Source of the DNA: Cupriavidus basilensis
GTDB lineage: Bacteria > Pseudomonadota > Gammaproteobacteria > Burkholderiales > Burkholderiaceae
Reading direction: 5' to 3'
NCBI RefSeq assembly: GCF_000832305.1
Contig: NZ_CP010537.1
Location: 1,550,001 to 1,614,000, forward strand
Length of the DNA: 64,000 nt
Shown: positions 39,713-49,216 of the stretch, one piece after another
How positions within the stretch are numbered: the first letter of the stretch is position 1
How the letters are laid out: every line of letters starts with the position of its first letter
The notes under the pieces: model-generated
The model's database searches: none
Seen by the model: the letters and a program-made list of their open reading frames with translations, nothing else
What the model was told of the DNA's origin: nothing
Translations under genes and position numbers: made by a program

Positions 39713-41839
39713 TCACGCCAGCCAGCGCGGCAGGACGCGGCGCACAAACCAGTGCCACGCGGTGAGCGCCGTGGCGCCCGCCAACGCCCAGAGCAGCCAG
39801 GGATCCGTGGCGCCAGCGCCGGCTTGCGCTTTCTCGATGGATTCCTTGCTGGCATTCGCGCCGGTGCCACCGCCGGCGCCATTGTGCGTGCTGGTACTTT
39901 CCGCGCTGCCGTCTGTGCCTGCTGTGCCCGCTGAGCCCGCTGAGCCGCCCGTGGCCACGCCATCGCCGCGCATGGCAAGGTCGACCACCAGCGGGTCGTG
40001 GTCGGACGAGCGATAGGCGTCGGGTGCATAGAAGGATTGCTGCTGTGCCTCGCTCTTGTGGGCCAGCGCATAGGCCAGGGAGATCGGCTCGTCGGCGTTG
40101 ATGTGCCAATGGCGCGCCGCGAGGGTGCGGCTCGCCGCCCCCGCATCGGCGAGCGCGTGGTCGATGTAGCCGGCCTCGCCGCCAAAGACATAGCTGTAGG
40201 AGGGGGTGCCGGCTTCGGCGAAGCGCGCGATCATATCCGCATAGCCGCGCTCCGCCAGCAGGCGGATCGGGTCTTCCTGTGCGTAACTGTTGAGGTCGCC
40301 AATCACGAGCTTGCCATCGTCCTGCACGCCGGTGGGCGAGGTGGCCAGCCAATCGGCAATGCGGCTGGCCGCCGCCACGCGCGTGGGATTCCAGCAGCTC
40401 TGGCCATCGCGCTGGTCCGCATTGACGCCGCGCGCGTCCTTGCAGCGCTTGGACTTGAAATGGTTCACCACCACCGTGAGCTTGGCGGGCTGGCCCGGCA
40501 GGCGGAAGGTGGCGGCCAGCGGCTGGCGGGTTCTCGCGCCCAGCGCCAGGGTGGCCGGCGTGCCGACGGGTTCCACCTTGCTGGCGTTGTAGACCAGTGC
40601 GACCTTGATGACGTCGCCGCCCAGTTGCTCCCGGCCGGGATGGATGAAGCGCCAGTCCGGCCCGAGCTTGCCCGCGAGCCGGTGGATGGCGCTCAACTCG
40701 CCATGGCCATTGTTTTCGATTTCCATCAGGCCGATCACGTCGGCGTTCAGGCCTTGCAATGCGCTCAGGATCTTGGCTTCCTGGCGGGCGAACTCAGCGG
40801 CCGTCTTTGCGCCGCGATTGCCGGGGTCATCGAAGCCCGCGCCGCGGCCGTCGCCGTTGAAGTAGTTCTCGACATTGAACGCCGCCACGCGCAGATCGGT
40901 GTGGGCGGCGCGTGCCGGGGCGCCGGTGCGCGGGTTGGCAGGCTGGAACGCCGGTAGCGGCGCGCCGGGGAGCGGCTGGATGCGCCAGGCGTTTGCGCGC
41001 CATTCCAGCACGCCCTGCACATTGGCGACGGTGTCCCCGCTGCGCAGTGTGTTCGATGCGCTCAGGCCCGGTGCGGGATGGATGACGCGCGGCGGGTTTT
41101 GCCGGCTGTAGCCGTCGTCCAGCACCAGGCGATTGAGCGCATTGGCGGCAGCCTGTGCGGCGGCGGCTTCCCCGGGCAAGGCCACGTTGGTGGGCAGCGG
41201 CGGGCGGCCGAGGCTGAGCACCACGCTGCCGTAGCGGCCGAGTTCGAAGGTCTCGCTGACGGTGAGGGTCTGCGGCAGCCGCACCAGCATGCCCTCATAG
41301 GCCGCCAGCGAACCCGTGTGCGGCGTGGGCAGCGTGATGGTTTCCGGGGTGACCGCCTGGCCCCCCGCGCACACCGTGGCCGGGCCGGACAGCCTCAGCC
41401 GCATCTGGCCCGCGCGCTCCTCCACCGTGCCGAGCACGCGCACCAGATCGCCTGCCCGCGCGGCCGCGCGCGGCGCATGGACGAACATGCCCTCCGACAC
41501 GCCTGGACGACGCTGGCGCTGGGCGTCGGCCTGCTGCACGAAGAAGCCGCTGAGGCCGTCGGCGCCCGAGTAGTCGGCCGTGACCACCGCCTCCAGCGCG
41601 ACCCTTCGCCCGATCGACGGCGTGCCCTCGCTTTCGTCCCGCAGGTTCGCGATCGGCGTGGCTGGCGCGCCGCATTGCGCGGTGGGCGGGGGCAGCAGCG
41701 CCCGCGCCTGATCGCGATAGCCCGCGTCGGCATGGGCGGGCAAGGTAAAGCAGAGCAAGGCCAGCCAGGGTGGCAGGCAGCGCGGCAGAATGCGCGGCAG
41801 GCAGCCGTGGAGGAAAGGCTTTGGCAAGAACAGGCGCAT
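39713..41839 (-). CDS. ExeM/NucH-type extracellular endonuclease with GlyGly-CTERM-like tail
   Basis: 708 residues. A signal peptide (PPWLALLCFTLPAHA) is followed by an OB-fold-type region (about 60-300) and an endonuclease/exonuclease/phosphatase domain from about 330: AAFNVENYFNGDG, LMEIENNGHG, VVNHFKSKRC, VIGDLNSYAQEDP, AGYIDHALAD and SSDHDPLVVDL. The C-terminus has a low-complexity Gly/Ser/Thr linker, one hydrophobic segment (DPWLLWALAGATALTAW) and a basic end (RRVLPRWLA), the layout of a GlyGly-CTERM sorting tail. It would degrade extracellular DNA after type II secretion and processing by the adjacent rhombosortase. GGAGA precedes the ATG at 41839. Confidence 0.9.
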   Translation of the reverse strand: MRLFLPKPFLHGCLPRILPRCLPPWLALLCFTLPAHADAGYRDQARALLPPPTAQCGAPATPIANLRDESEGTPSIGRRVALEAVVTADYSGADGLSGFFVQQADAQRQRRPGVSEGMFVHAPRAAARAGDLVRVLGTVEERAGQMRLRLSGPATVCAGGQAVTPETITLPTPHTGSLAAYEGMLVRLPQTLTVSETFELGRYGSVVLSLGRPPLPTNVALPGEAAAAQAAANALNRLVLDDGYSRQNPPRVIHPAPGLSASNTLRSGDTVANVQGVLEWRANAWRIQPLPGAPLPAFQPANPRTGAPARAAHTDLRVAAFNVENYFNGDGRGAGFDDPGNRGAKTAAEFARQEAKILSALQGLNADVIGLMEIENNGHGELSAIHRLAGKLGPDWRFIHPGREQLGGDVIKVALVYNASKVEPVGTPATLALGARTRQPLAATFRLPGQPAKLTVVVNHFKSKRCKDARGVNADQRDGQSCWNPTRVAAASRIADWLATSPTGVQDDGKLVIGDLNSYAQEDPIRLLAERGYADMIARFAEAGTPSYSYVFGGEAGYIDHALADAGAASRTLAARHWHINADEPISLAYALAHKSEAQQQSFYAPDAYRSSDHDPLVVDLAMRGDGVATGGSAGSAGTAGTDGSAESTSTHNGAGGGTGANASKESIEKAQAGAGATDPWLLWALAGATALTAWHWFVRRVLPRWLA
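39914..39949. repeat. Four 9-bp units encoding the linker of the nuclease
   Basis: TGTGCCTGC, TGTGCCCGC, TGAGCCCGC and TGAGCCGCC follow one another in frame; on the coding strand they give a Gly-Ser-Ala-Gly-type linker before the sorting tail. Linker length can therefore vary by slippage without a frameshift. Confidence 0.7.
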
Positions 41840-42001
41840 GGATGGGTCTCCAGGGTATCGGCGCAATGTGGGTCCGGATGGACTGCCGATGCCAAGCGTA
41901 GGACCCATGGCCGGCTCGCGGATTGAGCCAATTCTCATATTGGCCGCGGCGCAGAGTCTGCGAGAATGCAGCCTTGTCCTCAACGCAGCTGACGAGATAC
42001 C

Positions 42002-42625
42002 GTGACTGTCCGTGCCGTAGTGTTCGATTTTGGTGGTGTGCTGTTCGACTGGAACCCGGAATACCTGTATCGCGAATTGATTCCGGATCCGCAGGAGCGC
42101 GCCCGGTTCTTGTCGGAGGTGTGCTCGCCGGCATGGAATATCCGCCAGGATGCCGGCAGGCCGCTGCACGAGGCCACCGAGTCCCTGGTGGCCGAGCATC
42201 CCGCGCAGGCCGGCCTGATCCGCGCGTTCTATGGCCGCTGGCCGCAGATGCTGCGCGGCACGCTGGCCGATGGCGTGGCGCTGCTGCAGCGCTTGCACGA
42301 TGCGCAGGTGCCGCTGTTCGGGCTGACCAACTGGTCCAGCGAAACCTATCCGCATGCCGTGCGCATCGGTGATTTCCTGTCATGGTTCCGCGATATCCTG
42401 GTGTCCGGCGAGGTTGGCGTGGCCAAGCCCGACCCGGCCATCTACCGGCTCATGCAGGCGCGCATCGATGCCAGCCTGCCGGGCGTCGCGCCAGGAGAGC
42501 TGCTGTTCATCGATGACAACGCGGCCAATGTGGCTGCGGCAACCGCGCTGGGCTGGCAGGCCGTGCAACACGCCAGTGCCGCGCGGACCGCAAGCGCGCT
42601 GCGCGCGGCAGGGTTGCATTTCTAG
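42002..42625 (+). CDS. HAD-superfamily hydrolase
   Basis: 207 residues from a GTG start. The first HAD motif is VVFDFGGVLFDW, where the usual second aspartate is glycine, as in YihX-like and related HAD proteins; motif II is LFGLTNWSSE, the lysine motif GVAKPDPAIY, and motif IV LLFIDDNAANV. It is probably a phosphatase or dehalogenase acting on a small molecule; the cap is of the C1 helical type. It is divergent from the nuclease gene and precedes pssA by 114 bp. Confidence 0.85.
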   Translation: MTVRAVVFDFGGVLFDWNPEYLYRELIPDPQERARFLSEVCSPAWNIRQDAGRPLHEATESLVAEHPAQAGLIRAFYGRWPQMLRGTLADGVALLQRLHDAQVPLFGLTNWSSETYPHAVRIGDFLSWFRDILVSGEVGVAKPDPAIYRLMQARIDASLPGVAPGELLFIDDNAANVAAATALGWQAVQHASAARTASALRAAGLHF

Positions 42626-42739
42626 CCAGAACAGCCAGATCGATTGCCTGGTTTGCTTCTTGCGGGCAGACCTTGTTTTCCGACCGTCATTCCGACAGTC
42701 TTGCGTCTTACGCGCCAGAGGATTCAGGAGCACGCCGCC

Positions 42740-43372
42740 ATGGCATCCCCACCCGAACGTCCCAAGCATTTCTCCATGATCCGCGAGTTGCATCTTGCCG
42801 ATCTGTTCACACTGGGCAACGCCGCCTGCGGCATGGCATCGGTGTTTTTCGCCATGTTCTACATCGCTTCGGGCTCGTCAGCGCATTTCATGGCGGCGGC
42901 AGCGCTGGCGCCTGCGGCCTTCATTTTCGACGTGCTGGACGGGCGCATCGCGCGCTGGCGCCACCAGCATTCCGCGCTGGGCCGCGAGCTGGACTCGCTC
43001 GCCGACATCATTTCCTTCGGAGTCGGCCCGGCCACGCTGGCGTTCGCCGCGGGCATGCGCGGCGGCTGGGACATGGCGGCGCTGATCTACTTCGTCTGCT
43101 GCGGCGTGAGCCGGCTGGCACGCTTCAACGTCACCGCCGAGACCTTGTCCGAGGGCAGCGACAAGGTGGCGTATTTCGAGGGCACGCCGATTCCCACCAG
43201 CGTGCTGCTGACCGCCGTGCTGGCCTTTTGCGCGTGGCAGGGCCGGGTGGGCGACGCGCTCTACGGCGGCGTGTGGTCGATCGGCCCTGCGGACCTGCAT
43301 CCGCTCGCGCTGCTGTTCGTGCTCTCCGGCTCGCTGATGATCAGCAAGACCCTGCGCATCCCGAAGATGTAG
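42740..43372 (+). CDS. pssA: CDP-diacylglycerol-serine O-phosphatidyltransferase (or phosphatidylcholine synthase-like)
   Basis: 210 residues with about six membrane spans. The CDP-alcohol phosphotransferase motif DGx2ARx8Gx3Dx3D is complete: DGRIARWRHQHSALGREL followed by DSLAD. Together with FTLGNAACGM at the start this matches the membrane-bound PssA type that transfers phosphatidyl groups from CDP-diacylglycerol to serine. Inositol or choline as acceptor cannot be excluded from sequence alone. CAGGAG precedes the ATG. It converges on a phospholipase C gene 29 bp away. Confidence 0.85.
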   Translation: MASPPERPKHFSMIRELHLADLFTLGNAACGMASVFFAMFYIASGSSAHFMAAAALAPAAFIFDVLDGRIARWRHQHSALGRELDSLADIISFGVGPATLAFAAGMRGGWDMAALIYFVCCGVSRLARFNVTAETLSEGSDKVAYFEGTPIPTSVLLTAVLAFCAWQGRVGDALYGGVWSIGPADLHPLALLFVLSGSLMISKTLRIPKM

Positions 43373-43401
43373 CGCCGCGCGAGCATTGCTGCGCAGGTGC
43401 T

Positions 43402-45606
43402 TCACGCATGCTGGCTGGAGGATTCCGGCGGCCGCCACTGCTCCCCGATGGCACGGCCGCCCATGGCGGGATCGCTGACCGATGGCGCACCCGTTTCCAT
43501 GCGCCCGGCGCAGCGCCGCGCGTAGCCGGGCAGGGCGGCCACCGTCACGGTGAAGTCGTACCAGCCGCCCGACGCATGCACCGGCCACGCCAGCGTGTGC
43601 CTGGCGCGGGCCGGCACGGTGACGTTGCTGGCCGCGCCATCCACGTACGCGTTGGCGGCAAGCACGAACTCGCAGGCCTGGTCCGCGTCATTGCGCAGGC
43701 CAATGCGCAGGCTTCGCGCGGGGACGTCGTAGCCGATCTCGATCTCGGGGGCCGGGCCCGTACTGATACTGGCGCCACCTGCCGATCCGATGAAATGCCG
43801 GTGCCAGCCATTGGGGCCGAGCACCCAAAGGTCATAGCGCCCCCCGTCGGCACGCGTGTCCCAAGTGCCAGTCAGGCGCTTGCCGGCTTCGACGGTATAG
43901 CGGCGCGGCACACGGTCCAGGTGCAGCCTGTCGTAGACGTGGAATACCGCCCCTGCCTGGCCGCTGCTGGCCAAGCTCAGGTGTACTGCCGCATGGCCGG
44001 CATCGGCCAGGGCCTGCGCGTGCAGCGCGTATGGCAGGGCTCGCGACGGGCGCGTGCCGCTGGCCTGGCTGGGCAATTCGGCAAGCGCCGGGATGGCAGG
44101 CGTACGCGTGCCGGGCAGCGCGCCCGCCCGGGAGGCAAGCGCGGCGGTGGCCGGCAGCGAGGCCACGACGCTGGCGTGGTTTGGCGTGGCGAAATCGAAT
44201 AGCGACGTGAGATCGCCGCAGACCGCGCGGCGCCACGGCGTGATGTTGGGCTCGGGCACACCGAAGCGGGCCTCGATGAAGCGGATCACCGACGTATGGT
44301 CGAACACTTCGGAGTTGACCCAGCCGCCCTTGCTCCAGGGCGAGATCGCCACCATTGGCACGCGCATGCCCAGGCCGTAGGGCCGGTGGAGGTAGCGCGG
44401 ATGGTCGTCGGCTTCCACCCCGGTGATCAGGCCGTGGTACTCGCCACGGGTGTCGACCGTGGAGGCCCCGGCAAGCACAGCTTGCGCCGGGTCTGCATGC
44501 CACGAGAGGTAAGACGGCGCTGCCGGCGGCGGCACATGGTCGAAGAAGCCGTCGTTCTCATCGAACATCAGCAGCAGCACGGTCTTGCTCCACACGGCCG
44601 GGTCGGCAATAAGCGCGTCGAGCACGGCGCTGACGTAGGCGGCGCCCTGGGCCGGGCTGGACGGCCCGGGATGCTCCGATCCCTGGCGGGTGGGGCAGAT
44701 CCACGACACCTGTGGCAGGCGGCCATCGAGCACGTCCTGGCGCAACAGGCCCAGGCTGCGCGTGGAGAGCGCCTTGTCCTTGAGCGTGGCCTGCGCGCCA
44801 GGCGCGCCGCGAAAGGCGTCACGATAGCGCTTGAAACCGGCGGTGGCATTGAGCGCGAAGTTGTTCGCCATGTCCTGGTAGATCTGCCAGGACACGCCGG
44901 CGGCTTCCAGCCGCTCGGGATAGGTGGTCCAGGCATAGCCGCCGTCGGGCTTGCCGCCGCCCAGCTTGTTGTAGGTGTTGCCGATGGCCGGGCCGTTGCC
45001 CTTGCCCAGCGGGTCGTTGGTGCCGCTCCACAGGAAGCAGCGGTTGGTATTGGTGCCCCCGAGAAACGAGGCATGATAGGCGTCTGCCACGGTAAAGGCC
45101 TCGGCGAGCGCGTACTGGAAGGGCACGTCGGCCTGGCTGAAGTAGCCCATGGCGTGGCCATTCTTGAAGGTGGGCCAGTGCTGCATGCAGCCTTCGCCCC
45201 AGGCGTCCTGGGTGTTCGACCAGGTGTGGGGCGTGCCGGTGATGCGCATCAGCTCGAACAGGCGCCCGGTGTCCAGGTGGAACGGCGCCAGCGTGGCAGG
45301 CGCGCCAGGCTGGCTTTCGTCGCGCTGGTACCAAACCGTCTTGCCGGTAAGGCCCGGGGCATCGGCCACCGGCACCGGGAAGCGGTCGGCAAAGCCGCGC
45401 ACGCCCCGCATTGCGCCAAAATAATGGTCGAAGGCGCGGTTTTCCTGCATCAGCACCACGATATGCTCAACGTCGCGCAGGGTGCCGGCGCGATGGTTGG
45501 CGGGAATGGCCAGTGCCTTGCGGATGGCTGGCGGCAGCAGGCCAAGCGTGCTGGCGGCGGCGACGGTGCCAGCCGCCGAACGCAGGAATCTACGTCTGTC
45601 GGGCAT
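43402..45606 (-). CDS. Phosphocholine-specific phospholipase C (acid-phosphatase superfamily, Tat-exported)
   Basis: 734 residues. A Tat signal MPDRRRFLRSAAGTVAAAST begins the protein. The catalytic domain has the phosphoesterase blocks HIVVLMQENRAFDHYFGAMR, GTPHTWSNTQDAW, LLLMFDENDGFFDHVPPP and VPMVAISPWSKGGWV; two C-terminal DUF756 domains (about 530-690) complete the usual layout of non-hemolytic phospholipases PlcN. It would release phosphocholine from lipids outside the cytoplasm, a source of phosphate and choline. The start at 45606 is fixed by the Tat motif; the frame is open far upstream. Confidence 0.92.
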   Translation of the reverse strand: MPDRRRFLRSAAGTVAAASTLGLLPPAIRKALAIPANHRAGTLRDVEHIVVLMQENRAFDHYFGAMRGVRGFADRFPVPVADAPGLTGKTVWYQRDESQPGAPATLAPFHLDTGRLFELMRITGTPHTWSNTQDAWGEGCMQHWPTFKNGHAMGYFSQADVPFQYALAEAFTVADAYHASFLGGTNTNRCFLWSGTNDPLGKGNGPAIGNTYNKLGGGKPDGGYAWTTYPERLEAAGVSWQIYQDMANNFALNATAGFKRYRDAFRGAPGAQATLKDKALSTRSLGLLRQDVLDGRLPQVSWICPTRQGSEHPGPSSPAQGAAYVSAVLDALIADPAVWSKTVLLLMFDENDGFFDHVPPPAAPSYLSWHADPAQAVLAGASTVDTRGEYHGLITGVEADDHPRYLHRPYGLGMRVPMVAISPWSKGGWVNSEVFDHTSVIRFIEARFGVPEPNITPWRRAVCGDLTSLFDFATPNHASVVASLPATAALASRAGALPGTRTPAIPALAELPSQASGTRPSRALPYALHAQALADAGHAAVHLSLASSGQAGAVFHVYDRLHLDRVPRRYTVEAGKRLTGTWDTRADGGRYDLWVLGPNGWHRHFIGSAGGASISTGPAPEIEIGYDVPARSLRIGLRNDADQACEFVLAANAYVDGAASNVTVPARARHTLAWPVHASGGWYDFTVTVAALPGYARRCAGRMETGAPSVSDPAMGGRAIGEQWRPPESSSQHA

Positions 45607-45739
45607 GAAAGGGCGTGGCGCGGATTGGGTGCGGATCGGATGCGGATCGGACGCGCTGCGGGACGGCTTGTTATCGCATGCCCGCCATCTTAACGCGGCG
45701 CGGGCGCGCCGGCTGCGCGCCCGCGCCGCAGGTTGGCCA

Positions 45740-47191
45740 CTATTGCCGCAGCGACAGCCAGATCGCCTTGGGCTCGGTGAAGTTGTCGATGGCAGCGTCG
45801 CCATGCTCCCGGCCCAGCCCCGAGTCGCCGGCCCCGCCCCAGGGCAGGCGTACGTCGGTATGGCCATAGGTGTTGATCCACACGGTGCCGGCCTTGAGCT
45901 CGGCGGCCACCTGGTGCACGCGGCCGATGTCGGCGCTCCACACGCCCGCGGCCAGGCTGAAGGCGGTGCCGTTGGCGATGCGCACGGCGTCGGCTTCGTC
46001 CTCGAAGCGGATCACGCTGGCGACCGGCCCGAAGATTTCCTCCTGCGAGACCCGCATCTCGTGCCCGACGTTGGCGAACACGGTGGGCTGCACGTAGTAG
46101 CCCTTGCCGCCCACGCGCTCGCCGCCGGTCACGGCAATGGCGCCTTCGCGCTTGCCGATTTCCACATAGTCCAGCACGGTCTTCATCTGCGTGGACGACA
46201 CCAGCGGCCCCATGGTGGTGTCCGGCGCGGCGGGGTCTCCCACGCGGATCGAGGCGGCGCGCGCCGCCAGCTTTTCCACCACTTCGTCATAGACCTCGCG
46301 CTGCGCCAGGATGCGCGAGCCGGCCGAGCAGACTTGCCCGGCATTGAAGAAGATGCCGGAGGCGGCGGCGCGCACCGCGGCATCCACATTGGCGTCGGCG
46401 AAGATCAGGTTGGCGGACTTGCCGCCTAGCTCCAGCGTGATGCGCTTGAAGTTGGCGGCGGCGCCTTGCATGATGCCGCGCCCCACGCCGGGCGAGCCGG
46501 TGAACGTCACCTTGTCGATGCCGGGGTGGGCTACCAGCGCATTGCCCACGACGCTGCCTTTGCCGGTGACGATATTGAGCACGCCGGGCGGCAAGCCGGC
46601 CTGCAGTGCCAGCTCGCCCACGCGCAGCGCGGTCAGCGGCGTGATCTCGGCGGGTTTGACGATGAGGGTGCAGCCGCAGGCCAGCGCGGGGGCGATCTTC
46701 CACATGCCAATCATCAGCGGGAAATTCCACGGCACGATGGCGGCGACCACGCCCACCGGCTCGCGCACGGTGTAGGTCAGCGCGCCGGGGCGGGTTGGCA
46801 CCACCTGGCCGTTGATCTTGTCGGCCCAGCCTGCGTAATAGCGCACGGTGTCGATCACCGCCGGCATGTCCTGGCGCCGCACGGCGGCCAGCGGCTTGCC
46901 GGCATCCAGGCTTTCCAGCGCGGTCAGCTCTTCCTGGTTCGCTTCCAGCAGGTCGGCAAAGCGGTACAGGATGCGGCCACGCTCGGCCGCGCGCAGGCCG
47001 CACCAGACCTTGAGCGCGGCGCGCGCGGCGCTCACGGCCAGGTCGACGTCGGCCGCGCTGCCTTGCGCGACCAGGGCGATCGGGAGCTCCGTGGCCGGAT
47101 TGATGTCGGTGGAATACTCACCGGTGCCGGGTGGCAGGCGCTTGCCGTCGATCAGCAGGTCGTGTCTTGGCAGTTGGGGCTGCGTGCTCAT
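45740..47191 (-). CDS. NAD(P)-dependent aldehyde dehydrogenase
   Basis: 483 residues of the ALDH superfamily. The cofactor region VVAAIVPWNFPLMIGMWKIA, the general base in TLELGGKSANLIF and the nucleophile in FNAGQVCSAGSR are present. Closest in style to betaine-aldehyde or gamma-glutamyl-aminobutyraldehyde dehydrogenases, but the substrate is not determined. GAGGAG precedes the ATG at 47191. It is located upstream of the phospholipase C gene on the same strand (133 bp apart); if the product of the lipase, choline, is oxidised here, the pairing would make sense, but this is speculative. Confidence 0.9.
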   Translation of the reverse strand: MSTQPQLPRHDLLIDGKRLPPGTGEYSTDINPATELPIALVAQGSAADVDLAVSAARAALKVWCGLRAAERGRILYRFADLLEANQEELTALESLDAGKPLAAVRRQDMPAVIDTVRYYAGWADKINGQVVPTRPGALTYTVREPVGVVAAIVPWNFPLMIGMWKIAPALACGCTLIVKPAEITPLTALRVGELALQAGLPPGVLNIVTGKGSVVGNALVAHPGIDKVTFTGSPGVGRGIMQGAAANFKRITLELGGKSANLIFADANVDAAVRAAASGIFFNAGQVCSAGSRILAQREVYDEVVEKLAARAASIRVGDPAAPDTTMGPLVSSTQMKTVLDYVEIGKREGAIAVTGGERVGGKGYYVQPTVFANVGHEMRVSQEEIFGPVASVIRFEDEADAVRIANGTAFSLAAGVWSADIGRVHQVAAELKAGTVWINTYGHTDVRLPWGGAGDSGLGREHGDAAIDNFTEPKAIWLSLRQ

Positions 47192-47401
47192 GGTTGCTCC
47201 TCGCTTGGGGTCGGTGACTTGGGGGCGGTGAACCTCGCGGCACGTTAGCGCAAGCAATACGGCTTGCCGGTGACGCCCGTGCCTGCTGTCACGAAGCAGT
47301 GTGGGTGGGCGTTGGCACTAAGTCCAATTAATAGGACGGATTGATTAATACGAAAAAAGCATGAATACAGATGGGATAAAAGCGTGGGGCAGACGCATCC
47401 G

Positions 47402-49213
47402 TCAGCCTTCGGCGCATGTTGTCCGGTCCGCGGCGCCCCGGGGAATGTCCGGTCGCCAGCCGGCATCGCGCAGCAGCGCCGTCATGGCCGTGTGCAACTG
47501 ATGCGCCACAACTGGCTTGTGCAACAGCGCGGCGCCCCCGGCATGGACACTGCGTAGCCGGTCCGGGGCGGTGTCGCCGGTGATGATGACGGTGGGAATG
47601 GCTTGTCCCAGCCGCTCGCGGATCGCCATCATGGCTTGCTGGCCGGTGCGTTCGCCGCGCAGGCGATAGTCGGCCAGCAGCAGGTCGGGCTGGAAGGTGC
47701 CAAGCGCGGCCAGCGCGTCTTCCTCGGACTCCACGGCCAGGCACACCGATTGCCAGCTCTCCAGCAGCGCCGCCATGGCGACCCGGATTTCCTGGTCGTC
47801 GTCGATCACCAGCACGCGCAGCCCCTTCAGGCTTGGCTTGTGATGCAGGCCGGCGCTCTGGGTTTCGCCGCGGTCCTCGGTCAGGGGCAGGGCAAAGCGG
47901 AAGACCGAGCCGCGGCCAGGCCGGGAGTTCAGCAGGATGCGGGTGGAAATGGTGCGCGCCAGCCCTTCCACGATGGCAAGGCCCAGCCCGAGGCCCTTGC
48001 GCTGGTCCCGCTCCGGATTGCCCAGCTGGTGGAACTCCTTGAAGATCGCGCGATGCTGGGTCATGGGAATGCCGACCCCGGTATCCCAGACCTCGATCAT
48101 GGTGCGCTCGCCGCGGCGGCGGCACGCCACCAGCACGCCGCCATGGGTGGTGTAGCGGATGGCATTGGCGATCAGGTTGCGCAGGATCAGCTCGACCAGC
48201 GTCGGGTCGGCGAACACCGTGGCGGTGGTATCCCGGGTCCGGTAGAACAGGCCGCGGCCATCGGCCTGCGGCGCAAACTCGTTCTCCAGCTTGTAGAGCA
48301 AGGGCTGCAGGCGGAAGGCGCGCGGCCGGGCGGTGATCACGCCCGCGTCCACCTTGGAGAAGTCCAGCAGCGTGTTGAGCATTTCGCGCGCGGCCCCGGA
48401 GGCAGCCTCGATGTGCGTGAGCAGCTGGCGCTGCTTGTCGGTGAGGTCGGAGCGGCTTAGCGTGACCACGAACAAGCCGAGCGCATGCAGGGGTTGGCGC
48501 AGGTCGTGGCTGGCCGAGGCGAGGAACACCGATTTGGCGCGGTTGGCTTCCTCGGCCTCGCGTTGGGCATATTCCGCGCGGGCCGTCTGCTCGCGCAACT
48601 GCGAGATCAGTTCCACGTTGGCAAAGCGCAGCGCAATGCCGTGCCGTGCCACGCGCGCATAGTTGCGCGCAAAGATCATCAGCACGATGAGATAAAGCGG
48701 CGCGCCGAGGAACATGGGCAGGTAAGCGACGTCGCCGGTGACGATGAAGACTGCCCAGACCGGCACGATGGCCGGGATGAAGAAGCCCACGGCAACCGGC
48801 AGGCAGGCGGAGAATACCGCCAGCGCGGCCGCGCTCATGCCCGCGATCAGCGACAGGATGCAGATCACCGTCGCGGGTGTCTTCACATCCATGTAAAGCC
48901 ATGCCGCCAGCCCCCAGAGCGCGCCGATCAGCGTCAGCAGCAATGTCATGCCGCGCGCGTAGCGCCCGGCATGGGCTTCGGCCGTGCGTTCGGGTATCAG
49001 GCGCCGCCCGAAATGCCCGGCGGCGCAGGCCAGCCCCATTGTCAGCGCCCAGGGCAGCGCACCCGGATGCCCGCCGCCGAGGACCAGCCCAAGGGCCAGG
49101 ATGAACGCCGCCAGCGCGCAGCCCAGCATGGCGATGCCGAAGCTCTGGTCGATCAGCTCCATTTGCGCGGCCAGCAGCCGCGGTTCGTCAAAGCGGGGGA
49201 GGAGAAGCGCCAT
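47402..49213 (-). CDS. Hybrid sensor histidine kinase/response regulator
   Basis: 603 residues. About six membrane spans (residues 25-180), a short coiled coil (200-225), a HisKA domain with phospho-acceptor His236 in SASHDLRQPLHALGLF, an ATPase domain (N-box ILRNLIANAIRYTT, G-boxes DTGVGIP and KGLGLGLAIV) and a C-terminal receiver (about 465-580) with phospho-acceptor Asp515 in LLLADYRL. It lacks PAS domains, so the signal is probably sensed in the membrane. It starts three bases after the stop of the LuxR-type response regulator gene, forming a two-gene operon. Confidence 0.92.
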   Translation of the reverse strand: MALLLPRFDEPRLLAAQMELIDQSFGIAMLGCALAAFILALGLVLGGGHPGALPWALTMGLACAAGHFGRRLIPERTAEAHAGRYARGMTLLLTLIGALWGLAAWLYMDVKTPATVICILSLIAGMSAAALAVFSACLPVAVGFFIPAIVPVWAVFIVTGDVAYLPMFLGAPLYLIVLMIFARNYARVARHGIALRFANVELISQLREQTARAEYAQREAEEANRAKSVFLASASHDLRQPLHALGLFVVTLSRSDLTDKQRQLLTHIEAASGAAREMLNTLLDFSKVDAGVITARPRAFRLQPLLYKLENEFAPQADGRGLFYRTRDTTATVFADPTLVELILRNLIANAIRYTTHGGVLVACRRRGERTMIEVWDTGVGIPMTQHRAIFKEFHQLGNPERDQRKGLGLGLAIVEGLARTISTRILLNSRPGRGSVFRFALPLTEDRGETQSAGLHHKPSLKGLRVLVIDDDQEIRVAMAALLESWQSVCLAVESEEDALAALGTFQPDLLLADYRLRGERTGQQAMMAIRERLGQAIPTVIITGDTAPDRLRSVHAGGAALLHKPVVAHQLHTAMTALLRDAGWRPDIPRGAADRTTCAEG

Positions 49214-49216
49214 GGC

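Noticed and set aside
39713..42355. Upstream extension of the nuclease frame to 880 codons
   Set aside because: The added part overlaps the divergent HAD gene and lacks homology; the signal peptide sets the start at 41839.
47320..47350. Dyad GTCC-AATTAATA-GGAC upstream of the aldehyde dehydrogenase as an operator
   Set aside because: Arms of only four bases in an AT-rich stretch; no regulator gene is adjacent and chance occurrence is likely.
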